This document shows, piece by piece, positions 26,102 through 37,995 of a stretch of 64,000 bases of DNA. A model generated the notes under the pieces. That model did no database searches. It had not been told where the DNA came from and was given only the letters and a program-made list of their open reading frames with translations. The position numbers and the translations under genes were made by a program. The DNA lies in NCBI RefSeq assembly GCF_030272615.1, contig NC_081411.1, forward strand, positions 212,368,744 to 212,432,743. The letters are read 5' to 3'. This DNA comes from Cryptomeria japonica. Lineage: Eukaryota > Streptophyta > Pinopsida > Cupressales > Cupressaceae. The stretch's first letter is position 1, and each line of letters begins with the position of its first letter.

Positions 26102-26860
26102 GGAGTTCGAGAAGTGAGATTTGGCTCAAGGGAATGCCACTTAGTCATTTCTAGGTTTCTTCTAGTGGCATTTTATTATGTGTATTGACACTTTTGGTGT
26201 CATTTTGTAATTTCACATGTGTAGTTGTGGAGTGCACAAGTTCTAAGTCAAATCGAACTCTACTTTTGACTTAGGCTTAGAATTAGTTATAGTTTCCTAC
26301 TTTCATGCTGCACCCCTCTTATATATATATGAGGGTTATTATTGTAATAAGGATATTTTCTCCATTTTTATTGATGCAACAAAGCTCTACCATGGTGAAG
26401 TGCAAATGGAGACTTGGCATTGTTTTTTTGCAATTTGATCAAGAAAGAAAGAATCTTGAAATTCAAACTTTGTTTTGAGTACAATATTTTGTGTGATACA
26501 AATGTACTTGTGTCATTGGTATTATATATATTCTTTAATGATCAAAATTGGATAAGATATTTGTGTTGAGAAATAGAAAGCTACTAAGTCTTTGCAATTA
26601 ATCTTTGAGTTAATATGAAGTTTCAAGAATTGGAAATTAGTTGACAGGAAATTGCTTCAGTTCTTGTCCAAAAGTTGTATTTGAAAGATAGAAAGTAGAG
26701 TCTTTGTAATATACAATTTATTTGGTTAGAGTAGAATATCCTTAAATATATTTGTGAGTCTTTGAGATGATAATATATTTTGATAACAGTGGTTGATAGG
26801 ATTTTAGTGCACAAAAGAATCTTTGAGTTCTTAAGTGTATGTAACTCCCGTTTGATGGCA
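26102..26860 (+). repeat. LTR-like non-coding tract after locus B
   Basis: No coding sequence is seen. A TATA-like run (tatatatatat) lies at 26,319-26,330 in a setting (cacccctct before, gagggttatt after) typical of an LTR promoter. Variants of the motif agtctttg/atctttgag recur at about 26,590, 26,605, 26,700, 26,757 and 26,820. LTR termini were not found. Confidence 0.4.
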
Positions 26861-28296
26861 TGATAAAAGAATAAGTATCTGGTAGAATAATGAGGGGGGG
26901 GGGGTTGAATCAGTATATTGAAAAACTGATACAAAGTTCCCAAGTTCAAACTCAGTTAAACAAAGTAAACATAACTCAGTCAAGATCAATATTCTTAGAA
27001 ATACTTGACATTAACCGGTTTAACTGTTATGACAACTTTTAATAGTAAACACCTTCAATCTTGTAAATATCAACAATGCTTAATATCAAATCAACATAAT
27101 CATCTCTCAATGCTTCTACTTTACATGCCTTATGAGAAGTTAACCAAATCAATAAATAAGATCACAACCACAAAAGAATTCACCACTTGACACAAATGTT
27201 TATACGTGGAAAACCCAAATAAGTAAAAACCATGGTGAGATGGGAGTCACAAGGATAGCTATTTGAACTCTTTCAAAGTTCGCCCTGTTAGGAGCCAAAG
27301 TCTGTTAGAGCTTTACAATAAGTCCTGTTAAGAACTAATTCCGGTTAGGAATCACCCAATTAAGGGATTTACAAATATGCCTTGTTAGAAGCACAATACC
27401 CTGTTAGGAGTAACCTCGTTGGAGGATTTAAGAATCCAAGATAATGGACCACCTTGTTAGAGGATTTAATGAGTAACCAAGCTTGTTAGAGCTTACCTGG
27501 TTAATGGATTTTACTTCTGCTATAATTGTTAGAAAACAACAGGTTTTCTTGATCTGTCAAAGTAGCACTACATTTGCTTGATAAGATCCTTCTAAGCTTC
27601 AATCTGCCTTCACTCAAAAATGCAGATCCATTCACTGGTTGGGCAACCACACATGCAACATGTTTTCTACCAATCTTCCAACAACCTTTTCAAACAACTT
27701 CATCGACCTTAAATACAAATCAATTAGGTTGGTAACACAACAAAAACCTAATTCTCATCATTGAGATTACAAACAAGTTGGTTCAATCTTGATTGTTAGA
27801 AACCATGACGATCTCTTCAAATTCTTCAAGACAATTCCAACTACTCCATGATCACCACTCCCTTGGACTTTGTAACTCATCACATGCTGTGCATTAAATG
27901 CAATCCACTTTGCTCCTTCCCTAGACAATAAGTAAACATGCCAAACCAATTTGAATTTATCCTCATACAATGATCACACGTGTCTCCATCATTACCGCTC
28001 ATCAGATAATAAACCAACAAACTTGATTGGTTAGGGTTTAACAGGTGATAGGGTTTACCGGTTACATTACACAGAAAGGTTTGACCCTTTACACTGGTTC
28101 ACTGGTTCAACTCAGAAATTCTACATACCAGTTACAATATCATCTACAACTCTCTTCTTACCGATTACTAGCCAATATCAAAAACAACAATATCAACAAT
28201 AACATGAATACCTTTTACCGGTTCAATTGACATCAATGACAACATTTCATTAATGCAATCTCTATGCAAAATGCCAATAAAATCAAAATGCCAACA
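26860..28296 (-). mobile_element. Poly-G family LTR, copy 2 (left end uncertain)
   Basis: On the minus strand it starts TGTTGGCATTTTGATTTTAT at 28,296 and carries GTCATTGATGTCAA. Near its far end is a run of 12 G (plus strand, about 26,893-26,904) followed by ttgaatcag. It shares gtggaaaacccaaatag and the accggtt-rich interior with copy 3 in the LINE. The plus-strand left terminus is not clear, and no target duplication matching ttgtc was found. Confidence 0.7.
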
Positions 28297-28684
28297 TTGT
28301 CCCTAAGACATTTTTAGAAAAGGGAAGTAACAGAAGACTTTGTTCTTTTACAGACACTTTCCAAATAGGTTAATATTATATTATTGAAAGTTTTTAAAGT
28401 TATTTAAGTTAAGGAAAATTAGTTCTTAAAAGAGAATTAGGTGTAACTTATCCTGAAAGAAGAGAACTAAGTTGTTGGTATACCTTGGATTATTGTAAAG
28501 TTAGTAGGTAAGAAAAATATGAAATAGCTGCTGTATAAAGGGGGAGCCTTCCCTTATAATTAGGAGTTATATCTTTCCTTTTGAGAGATATCATTCTATG
28601 TGCTGTTGTAAAACACACATTTTGTGAACCTTCATCAGTTTACAAAATTTTTGCCCAGCATAGGAAGGATTTTAAAAATGTCAG
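28297..28684 (+). repeat. LTR-like fragment with a TATA box
   Basis: A non-coding stretch with a good TATA box (ctgtataaaggggga, TATAAA at 28,534-28,539), followed by a transcription-start-like context. It ends where the tnp2 frame resumes. It is probably the distal part of whatever LTR element split the transposase. Confidence 0.5.
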
Positions 28685-29765
28685 TTGACATGTATGGTAT
28701 GATGAAAAGGATGAGAGAGTTGTAGGTGAATTATTAGAAGGAAATGGATGTCGCTTCAAGATACACCATCAAGAATGAAGTGCAATACATGCCTATATTC
28801 TTCAAAACACATCTTTGTTCGATAAGTGGCGTAGGTAAAAAATAAAATTACATAATAATTTATTTACTCAATTGTATTTACACATTTATATTATTAATCT
28901 TACTATTTGTCCATTAATATTATATGTAGAAAATATGAAGAAGAGAATCAAACTTGGATGCAACGTCAACCTCAAAAGTGTAAACACCATGATTTGATTA
29001 GAGGTGATTCTTTTCTTAAATTTGAAGAGTGGATTGCTAATGCAGTTATTGATACAAAAGAAGCAGATCAAGATATAACAATGGAGGAAGGGGAGATTTC
29101 AAAATCTCCACACTTATGGGCTATGCATTTTTGTGGAATGTGGGCCTATGGTAGTCATTTAAGAGTGGAAGAAAAAGGCAAAGGAAAGACAAATTGTGAT
29201 TGTGTTGTTAGTGCTAAATTTCTTCACAAAACTGCAAATAATTTTATGTCGGATTCATCCAAGAAATTATTCAAGTGGATTTTTGTGAAAATAGTCATAA
29301 ATTATTAAAATGTAAGTGGATCCGATCATCAATTTTATAATTTGATGAGTATGGATTTGTACACACAAATACATGATAATATTTATCAGAGACAGATGAG
29401 TTGTATGCATCCCCTCTTCAAACTAACCAATCATTTTTAATTAATGATATAAGAAGCCCAAGATGATCTTATTTCATTCAAACAAAGTCTCGTTAAAAAC
29501 AAAAATTCATGGAAGTTGTCGATATAATGCCTGATGGGCAATATGTTAATTTACAAGAATATTTTGAAGAAGTGGATGAAGATGATGATGTAGTGTTTGA
29601 AAAAGAGATTTTGATTACTAATTAAGAGATTGGAAGAGAGAATGCATTTCATATCATAGATGAGGATGAGGAAGAAATCAAGCAGATGTAGAAACGAGTG
29701 ATCAGGATTCTGATCTTGCTAGCAATGCAGATGATTATGATGATGTTTTGTCACCTTAACTAGCT
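28685..29765 (+). pseudogene. CACTA tnp2-like transposase, C-terminal part
   Basis: The frame resumes with HVWYDEKDERVVGELLEGNG, the usual continuation after the DUF4218 region that ends near 12,600. An apparent intron runs from the donor gtaaaaa after 28,831 to the acceptor tatgtag near 28,928. The next exon carries KHHDLIRGDSFLKFEEWI and HLWAMHFCGMWAYGSHLRV, then KLLKCKWI and FDEYGFVHTN, matching the DUF4216 part of CACTA transposases. The end is acidic (EVDEDDDVV). There are a few stops, at least one a likely former Gln, plus a frameshift near 29,230-29,290. With the 5' pieces this makes a nearly complete tnp2 gene opened up by 16 kb of insertions. Confidence 0.8.
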
Positions 29766-30640
29766 TGTTACCTTATTAGCTTGTCACCCAAACTTTGGTT
29801 ATATGTATGGTGTAATTTATTATTGAATGTAATAAATATCTGAGTATAGTGTGTTTATTCATTATTATTCTATTGATGCATTTTTGAATGCAATCATCAT
29901 TATTCTGCTAGTACATTGTATATAGAACCTGAGATGTTCATTGTTGATTTGAAGTGCATTTAAAGTTAGGTTCAATCATTCTTCTTAGTTTTCTTAATTT
30001 GGTTGAAATTAATTTTGTTTTCGTGTATGTCCCATATGTTTTGGTATATCATTCCTTAGGTCTACCATTTTCCTAAATTGGTTACCTAGTGTGCATAGAA
30101 TTACTTTAGGGTGACCAACCCATCATGTCTTTTGATCATTCTACAGTTTTATGTTTTATTTCCCCAACAACCATATCTTGAATATTGAATGCAGATGTTT
30201 CTAATTGCTCATAATGTTATCTGGGGTAGAGTTAATATGATTTAGTATCAAAAAATTCTTTATAGAGTTAAGATTTGTGCTTGGTCTTGAGATTACCTTT
30301 TTATTGTCATAATTCATTTCCATGACATTTGAGATCAATAACACAAAAAAATAGGAATATATTAATGAGTTTGTTCTAAAATAAAAAGCCCATTTGATGT
30401 CCAAAATCTCAGATTCAAACTCATATTCCACTGCTATTCTACTGATTCAAGTTGTTGATTTATACATTATTGTTTATTCGGACTTTAGGAAATGAGGAAA
30501 AAGACTCTAAGGTGTGTTGTTCTCAAATTTTGATTCACTCTAACATCCCTGGTAATAAAATAATAAACTCTATTTGCAAAAGAGAAATCAAAGAGAAGGA
30601 AAACTTTAGAACAACATATGACAAGGTTTTATGACCTTCT
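29766..30640. other. Non-coding tract, nothing recognised
   Basis: AT-rich, with no gene, no clear repeat and no element ends. It may include the 3' end of the tnp2 gene and the left edge of the element carrying family X locus C. Confidence 0.35.
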
Positions 30641-31431
30641 ACACTTCGAACTTATAAAAAGTTCAGGTGGGTATACCCTAGGTGAATTCTTTCATACTTT
30701 TAAACAAAACCCATAGTAACCATTGTCCCAAAAACCAGTGGATTTCATCACCTTAGAACTGATTGAAACAGAGAAATAAAACTTAAATTCATGTTCAGTA
30801 TTGACCTACAAGATATGCAGAAGAAAACTACAACAGATATCAGTGCCTTATCCAGGCCACAGAGTCATCTAAGTTTCTACAATACTCCCACAATCAAATA
30901 TCCCCACACATCCCATCACCTCGGCTTCTATAAAACCCCACATATGCCTAACATACGTAAGAATTAACCCTTAGCAAAATAAGCTTACATTTATCAAATT
31001 CAAAGTCTTCAACAAATAATTTATTGATAGAAGTGCTTCATGCATATTTAATTTCCCTCCTGAAGAGAAAAGCTAAGAAACTCTCCTATTTAAGATTGCC
31101 TTACAACCCATATTCAAATGAATAACCCTAGATTATTCAATTCAAACATAGTAAATATTTGCAAACACATTTGAAGACAACACAAATTCTAGGATCAAAG
31201 TTGATGGTCTGTATATTGATAGTATCTCAGAAAATATTACAAAAACATTTGGATTTTCTTCATGATACTTGGAAAAGAGCTCAAATTAATTTTTGTAGCA
31301 TTTCTTTACAATTCTTTGCGATCTCTTTACATTGGTCCTCATATCCCATTATATAATCATGGATGTAAACAAGCTTCGGACCATCCTTTCAAAAAAGTTT
31401 GTTACAAAATACTACTTCACTCAAGAAGCAG
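30641..31431 (-). other. Probable 3' region of family X locus C
   Basis: Non-coding sequence downstream of the locus C stop codon. The GC-rich array found on the 5' side of locus C is not present here, so the 3' LTR is either absent, truncated or beyond recognition. Confidence 0.35.
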
Positions 31432-34400
31432 TTACATGTCCTTTTCTGCTTCAACGGCTTCTTCAGTTGGTGGCTCCTCCGCAATATCCTCTAACCATTC
31501 AGGAGTGCCTTCTAACTGTTCCAGAGCATCTTCTTCTTGAACCTCCACATCGGCCACCGCATACTTTTGGGACCATCCTTGGAAAACATAATCATTAGGC
31601 CATGAGTGGCCAATAATATTTTTATTCAACTTTAACAACTTTTTCTAGGTGTTCCTCACTTTCCTTACCTCTGAATCCAAAAACCCATAATGACATTTGA
31701 TCTTCTCTATTTCCTCAATTGTTTTAACAAACAAAGAGGTGTCATCTTTATTGATTATCTCATTTACCCTTAAGGATAAATTAGCCCCTAACTCATCTAG
31801 CCATGCCTGTTTATCCTTTAACAGATTCTGGTTGACAAAACCTCTAGGGAACAATGCAAATTTATGGTCGGTATATTATTTCCAATGCAAATTGGCTTTT
31901 CTTTCCACATTAGCTCTTCCTTCAGCCAACTTTGTCAATTATTTTGCCAACTTACATGTAGACTTAATAGTGACATCAGCCTCTGCCTCATCATATGATG
32001 CACACATTAGTTCTAAGTCCACTTTCCTGGGAAACCATTTATTCATAATAGGGTCTAAAATAGCCTTATCCTCATTCAACTCATTAAGAGTATCCAAAAT
32101 TCTTTTCATATTGAGATATACTGTAGGAGCATCAACAGTGTCAGCAAAACTTGAAATTGTTGCCTTTATCTTCTCCTCATACTTGCTTGCAAATAAGGCC
32201 TGGGCTTGTTTCAACTTTTCCATTTCATGTTGATAAGTCTCAGCCGGTTGGAAACCAAAAGGCATAGGAGAAGGAGGGAATTCTATAATTGGACTAGTAG
32301 GTGGGGGTCTTGCTGGAGAGGGAGCGATCATCAATGTTGAAGGCTCACCTTGATGATGTTGACTTTCCAATTGGCTCTGGAGTTTAGTGATGATGTTGTC
32401 CCTATTGGCTATTCCTTCCTTAGCTTCATTATAAGCTTTTAAAATAGTCTCCAACTTCAATTGGAGAGTAGCCTTTTCTTGGGCTTCTTTCTATGCTACT
32501 GCCACATTAAACTTTGCAGTTTCTAGAACAGTACTAGCTGCCTCCACCACTCTTGTGTCCTGAACCCTCTTGACAATCATTCCTCCAAAGAGGCTATAAT
32601 CTAAGGTATTTTTCTTCCTCCTATTCTCATCTTTCTTTAATGACCATAGGACAAGAGCAACAGTATCTTTGTTGAAGGTCACACCTTCCATTGGCTTTGT
32701 TTCCTTTCTTATTGCATCAAGGATCAATGCATCAGCTATGTCCCATTCAGGGAGAATTAACACACCAGCTTTATCCAACATATCCCTCCCTTTCTCAGGG
32801 TGATTGCTTTGAACTCCTCCATCATTTCTTGCTTAACTTCTTCTTCTACTTGGGCTGCATCTTTGAGAGGCTGCTCATTTACCCTTTTCTCACATCCGAT
32901 CTTGAATTGATCAATGTTCTATTTCCAAAGAAATTATAGAAAAGCTCCTGATGTGATGAAGTTGTTGTCAGCTAGGAATTCTTCACTAGCTTGCTCAACA
33001 GTAAGGTCCAATTCTTGTCCCTTTAACTCACCATCAGTTAAATCCATTTCAGCATTTGGTGGCTCTTCGGGCATCCCTTCTTGGGTCTCCTCATAAGTAT
33101 AGGAAATCTCACCAAGACTCCCTAACTGCAATAATTATTCAGCCACATCTTGTTCATCTCCAATGTGGATAGGAGACTGAGATGGGGAATATTGAGGCTC
33201 ATCAGTTTCAATTTCTTTTCCCACTTTTTGCCTCTTAGGGGAATCCTGAATGTCTACAATATCTTCAATTTTCCTTTTCCCTTTTGAAGAGGAAGGCTCA
33301 CCTGTCATTGGCATCATTACAATGTATTTTGGTCTCTTGAGCATTGCATAGTCACTTGGTGGGATTGCTTTAGCAAAAGCAGGCTTGGCCAAGACCATCT
33401 TAACCTTATCAGGATCATTTTGCATTATGGCCTCCCTTTTTTCCTTTAGGGTCTGCATTACATCTTCAAAATAAAGAATCAAAATCTTTATTTTCTCCTC
33501 AAATGGGGTGAAGCCAGATAGAGGGTCATAGCTAGTGTCAAACTGATGAATAAAATCAAGGGCTTTCTTATATGCCACCCACTTCTCCTTCCTCAGTTCC
33601 TGCTCATCTAAGCTGAACTTGTTTCTAATCAAATCCTCAGGAAACTGAAATTGATGAGGCCTACCTCTGCATACTGCTCTTTTCCTGAACATGCCATTGA
33701 AGAAGTCCTCAGGGTCTACACATCTTGACACTGCAGTTGATAACCTATATGGTTTAAATAAATCTTCAAAGAATCTCCATCCACCCTTAGTGATTACAAA
33801 ATGGTGGGCCATGGTAACAGTTGGAAAAATAGTCCCTTTACCTCTGTTAGTCAACTTAGCTTCCTGCACCCCTCCAATCTGTCTTAACACTTCTGCAATC
33901 CCTATTTTCAATGGGACCTGATAGGGTAGTAAATAAGGGGTGCCTCTAAATCCAAACACTCTGAAAATAGTAGACATAGGGTACAAATAGATGTCTCCCC
34001 AATTGTGAGCAATCTTGATATCCTCTGCAAACTTCTTATGTCTAATAAATTCCAAAAGAGCTTTAGGGATTCTAGGGTTTTCTCTACATAAGAGGATTAT
34101 GATCTTAGATGCAAAGCATCTATCAAACTTCAGATAACTTGCATCCTCTCTATCCCATGATAAAACAATACTCCATAATTGTACTGGCATTTCCTCATTA
34201 TCCTTGACCTTAACCAGGTCCATCTCCTTTGCAAAGTAATCAACACCCTTGAACAGGAACATGTGCATTAACATAGAATACCATCCAAATGGCTTGTCAA
34301 CCTTACCATTCTTGATTCCTACTAACCCTTTATGAATGGCATCAACAAGGTATGAATCATAATCAAATGTAATGGCCAAAGAAGGATTCAAAATTTGGGC

Positions 34401-35096
34401 AATCATCAGCATATAATGGGTTGGCATATTCTTTTCAGCATCTTCCCCAAAGATCTGGCATAAGGCCCAATACATACCCTTAGCTCTCAGGGTGAATAAA
34501 TTGAGGGAGAATGGTTCCATTGTGCTAGGGCCTACAACTATCAACCCCCCTATCTTCACAAAGAACTCTCTTAATGGGTCATTCCTAAGATGATCCCTCT
34601 GTACGTTGTAAATCTGGGCTAATGATTCAAAATCAATAGGCTCTAACAAATTGGAGGATTCATTAAGTTTGAAAGCTTTTCTGAATTCATCTTCATTGAT
34701 TTCAATCAGGACTGACCCCTTTATGTGCCTAATGCACCTTTCCACAAAGTCATAATTCTGTGCAATCAAAGTTAACAGGTCTGTATCCATAAAAACACTT
34801 GGGACCACAAGCTTTCCTACATCCTATTCGCATATGCCATTCAGAGGAGCTGGGGAATTTCGTTGCCCAAAACCGACTTTGAAAAGTCCTAAGCCTGACA
34901 TTCCTATTTCAGGGTCTCTCAACCAATTACCCTTATCATACAAGCCATCTCTAATTTTTAGACGTGGGTGCTAGGGTACTAATTCTTTGATCTTAGCCCC
35001 AACATTGGTGGACATAGTTAATTGCTCTAAAAAATCATCACATATATTTCATTCTTGGTAGTTCACCTTCTCGATGAATTCTCTTCTAGGTGCCAT
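31432..35096 (-). pseudogene. Family X protein, locus C (best preserved, ~1,220 codons)
   Basis: A long minus-strand frame from the ATG at 35,096 (MAPRREF) to the stop at 31,432. The clean core is 557 codons (34,808-33,135). The whole gene is one frame with a single 1-nt indel near 32,790. Its roughly ten stops all sit where Gln or Trp would fit (CAG/CAA/TGG to TAG/TAA), for example VP*HPRL and CE*DVGK. N-terminal blocks are VPSVFMDTDLLTLIAQNYD, FDYDSYLVDAIHKGLVGIKN and HNWGDIYLYPMSTIFRVFGF then TPYLLP. A Lys/Arg tract (KGKRK near 33,270) looks like a nuclear signal. The last third has a Pro-rich linker (SPARPPPTSP near 32,310) and heptad-like coiled coils, with an acidic tail. No RT, integrase, protease or zinc knuckle is visible. 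It may be a structural (Gag- or Env-like) or accessory protein of a non-autonomous LTR element, or a plant transposon protein family I do not recognise. Confidence 0.75.
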
Positions 35097-36780
35097 TTTG
35101 GACGAGCAACTACACCACTAGCAACTAGCACAGACTTCTAACAAAGTAATTCACACAAAAAATATTTGAGAACAAATCAGAGTTATCAAGAAAAGCACAA
35201 AAAACCTGATTATTCGCCTGAAGAAAATCGCTCTGCAACAATTCACTCTACAACAAACTTTGATGAAACAATATTAGCAATCAAGTTGATGTGGACTACA
35301 GAAGACAAGTTGGCATTTAAGATTTTTAGGAATTAACTCCGCATGCTTTGGCTTTCTTTTCATAATTGAATTCACCAAATCGAATTCAAAACTGGCTCCA
35401 ACGGGTCATGATTCCTTTGTGTCTTTCCTCTGTTTCACTCTTTCGCTATTTCACAGAGCATAAAACCTGCGCTCTTTTCTTTCACAAAGCAACGCTGGCC
35501 ATTGGATCATGGGAACTTGCATTATCTTGGGCTCCGCTTAATCTCTCTGCTCGAGTTCTGGGCCCTACCATCTTTTTGCCACCTTGCAATACTTAACAAT
35601 TGAGCACTTCCCCTTCACGAAGCCGCGCCAAGCGTTAGATCTAACTCAAGTCACCCGACCTTTAATTCCAACCGGGACCACCAATCTTTCTAACTAACCG
35701 TGCCTCAACCTAACAGTTAGCGATTTTCGCCATTTCGTTGAGGTTAATCTATGGGCATCTTCGAGCCATGAATCAATGAGAATCGTTGGATCAATCCTGA
35801 GATGAATGCCTTTTAAGTGGGCCCTGCATCCAAGAATCACTTACCCCACCTTTTCCCCAGTAAATATACACCACATGGCAGTCGGCCATTAGCCATGGCA
35901 ACTCGCTTGGGGTCCATTCTAGATTTACCATGTGCCATCTTTCATTACTCCCACATAGCTGCCGGTTACACCTTGGCGGGCCCTTAATAATCTTTTAGAA
36001 CTACGTGTGAGTTGACATGTCCCTATCGAGCTCCACAAAAGTAGCAGCTATCTTGCCACGTGACACCTACGTGTGACTTCCACCTGTCTTTCACAACTTC
36101 GTGAACACTAATCATCATTCAACTTGCGGCCACGAAATCACAAGAACCGTTGGATCAAAACAGAGTTAATCAGCCTTTAACTTCGTGCTTAGCCTACCCT
36201 TTGGGCGTACCAACCCTTTTTGCAACTTTGTAATGAGTAAACCACGAGCATCTCTTGGCCATGAAACAACGCGAGCCGTTGATCTTGGCCTGACCTGATC
36301 ACCTTTTAACCGAAGGGAAAATCTTCATTGCTAGGTCCCGCCAACCCTTTTCGCCACTTCGCGATGAGTAAACCATGTTTAGCTTGATCTCACAAAATCA
36401 CGCTGTCCGTCCAATCAGATGGGATTTGACCGGTATTTAACATTGGCTCGAACCTATGTGCCGGGTCCACCTTTCTGCCTTTCGCTACTTCACGATAGAT
36501 AAATTGTGAGCACTTTTAGGTCGCGAATCAACATGGACCGTCAGATCAACAAAAAGATGTGTGATGCTTACAAGACCCGACAAACATTTAGAAAAAGGCA
36601 TATTTAAAAGCGGGAATTAAAACAATTGAAGGGACCGCCTAGGTAGATTATAAGGGGGGGAACATTTTCATGACAAAGGGACCCATTACTTAAGTGAATA
36701 AAGTAATGCGGAAACAGAAGCCAAAGGGTTTTTATCAGTCATTAAAGTGATTTAAAACCTAAACCCTAAACCCATTTGGA
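35097..36780 (-). repeat. 5' leader and LTR-like region of the locus C element
   Basis: Non-coding sequence upstream (on the minus strand) of family X locus C. The first ~250 bp resemble a 5' untranslated leader. The rest is GC-richer and holds array C. I see no PBS of the initiator-tRNA type and no clear LTR ends. A gggggggg run lies at 36,653-36,660. Confidence 0.45.
35726..36560. repeat. Tandem array of ~130-bp degenerate units (array C)
   Basis: Unit starts of the form tttcgccacttcgcgatgag lie near 35,727, 36,089, 36,217, 36,349 and 36,479, giving spacings of about 128-132 bp for the last four. Each unit has an agtaaaccacgagcatct-like core, then a gaatcacgngnnccgttggatca-like stretch. 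Units are diverged, so the array is old. The core resembles that of array A. Confidence 0.75.
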
Positions 36781-36808
36781 CTTGAAACAGTCTTGAAGCA
36801 ACAAGAAC

Positions 36809-37995
36809 ATGTCAGACTCAAAAAATGTTACAGACTTAGCCAATAATGGAAAAAGCATACCCATTTTTTAAATAGTGATAACAAGGTGAAAATTGATGAT
36901 AATGATCATAGTGCTAAAATTATGGTGACAAATTATGAACACTTTCATAAAGAACGTGTGGCCAAGAATAATGAATATTTATTGTGTCTTGGTTTGACTA
37001 ATAGGCAAGTTGTAAATCCACTAAATAGTACATTGTTTGTTTAATAGTGTTAATGATTTTTTTTTGCTAAGGTAATAGCTGTTTTTGGCCAACACCCTTT
37101 ATATTAAGACCAAAAAGTATGTCATAAATTGTTTTTATAGTTCTCCAGCATCCCCCATGGGTCATTTAAACAACTAGCTAGACATCAAAGTTGAAGGGAG
37201 AGACCAAAACCATACATCCACACATACATCAATATGATATATATTTTTGTTTTATAGACAAGCAAAAGAGTGCAAAGAAAATGCAAAAAAAAAAGGAAAG
37301 TAAAGATATAGTGCTACCAACTCATAGAAGCCAACACATTTGTGATTCAACAAATGCAGAAGAATAGTTGTGATGATGTGCAACCTGATATAACACATGG
37401 TGATGTGCAACTTGATATAACACATGGTGATGTGTAACATTGTGATGATCTCTTAGCATAAAGTCTAAGAGAGATTATTGAAAAACATGAGAGCAAAGGG
37501 ACAATAAGTCTACATATGATTTATTCAAGATTAATTAAAGGATGTGTTTGAAGTGAAATATGTGGAAACTGGTACTGATCTAACTACTCATGCCACACCT
37601 AATGTGGCCAAGGAGCATGAAGTTTTGGTTAATGAAAGTTATGAATAGAGATTGCTTGTATCTGGTGTGCCTCAGAGTAAACCTACTGTATCTACACTTT
37701 TGATGGAACTAGTGGATCAACTAGATATATTTGTAGTGGGTTAACAAAATACGTGTCTCCTTTTGTCAAAAGGAAAAGGTTGAGTCAAGATTTGTACATA
37801 TCTACAAAGAGGAATGTGAAAGAAAGAAAATTAGAAGGCAAGAAGGCATTCATGGTTGAGGTATGAAGAGATGCTGAGCCCATTGGGCCAAATGCTACAA
37901 GGTGGGCCCTCGAGTTCGATGTAAGATGTAGGGCCCATTTAGATATTTGAAAATAAAATTTTACAGATCAAGATCAACAAAGTGTGGAAAATGTT
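36809..37995 (+). pseudogene. Second transposon gene (PTTA/TNP1-like), 5' part
   Basis: Decayed exons of a gene cut by the outer solo LTR. An ATG at 36,809 begins a short frame. A shifted frame at 36,861-37,045 encodes YEHFHKERVAKNNEYLLCLG, resembling the YExxRxxRxxxNxxxLxxLG motif of plant transposon proteins. A second stretch near 37,745-37,990 includes KKAFMVEV and EPIGPNATRWALEFDVRCRA, which resembles the Ptta/En/Spm plant transposase family (GPNA followed by a conserved Cys region). Pieces are separated by likely introns and stops. The frame continues at 56,085 once the LTR and one 5-bp duplication are removed (QSVEN to VIQKMENSFE). Two telo-box-like copies (aaaccctaaaccc) lie at about 36,761-36,773, upstream of the ATG. 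It may be the second gene of the same CACTA element as tnp2. Confidence 0.5.

Noticed and set aside
28907-29308. 133-codon frame as a separate small gene starting at its own ATG
   Set aside because: The upstream ATG lies in the probable intron. The protein motifs continue the tnp2 transposase frame across the splice site.
31697-32233. 178-codon plus-strand open frame
   Set aside because: Antisense shadow of the family X coiled-coil region, with a low-complexity Ser/Leu/Phe composition.
31432-35096. Family X locus C as a host gene
   Set aside because: Multiple premature stops, two further decayed copies nearby and flanking LTR-type arrays point to a mobile element.
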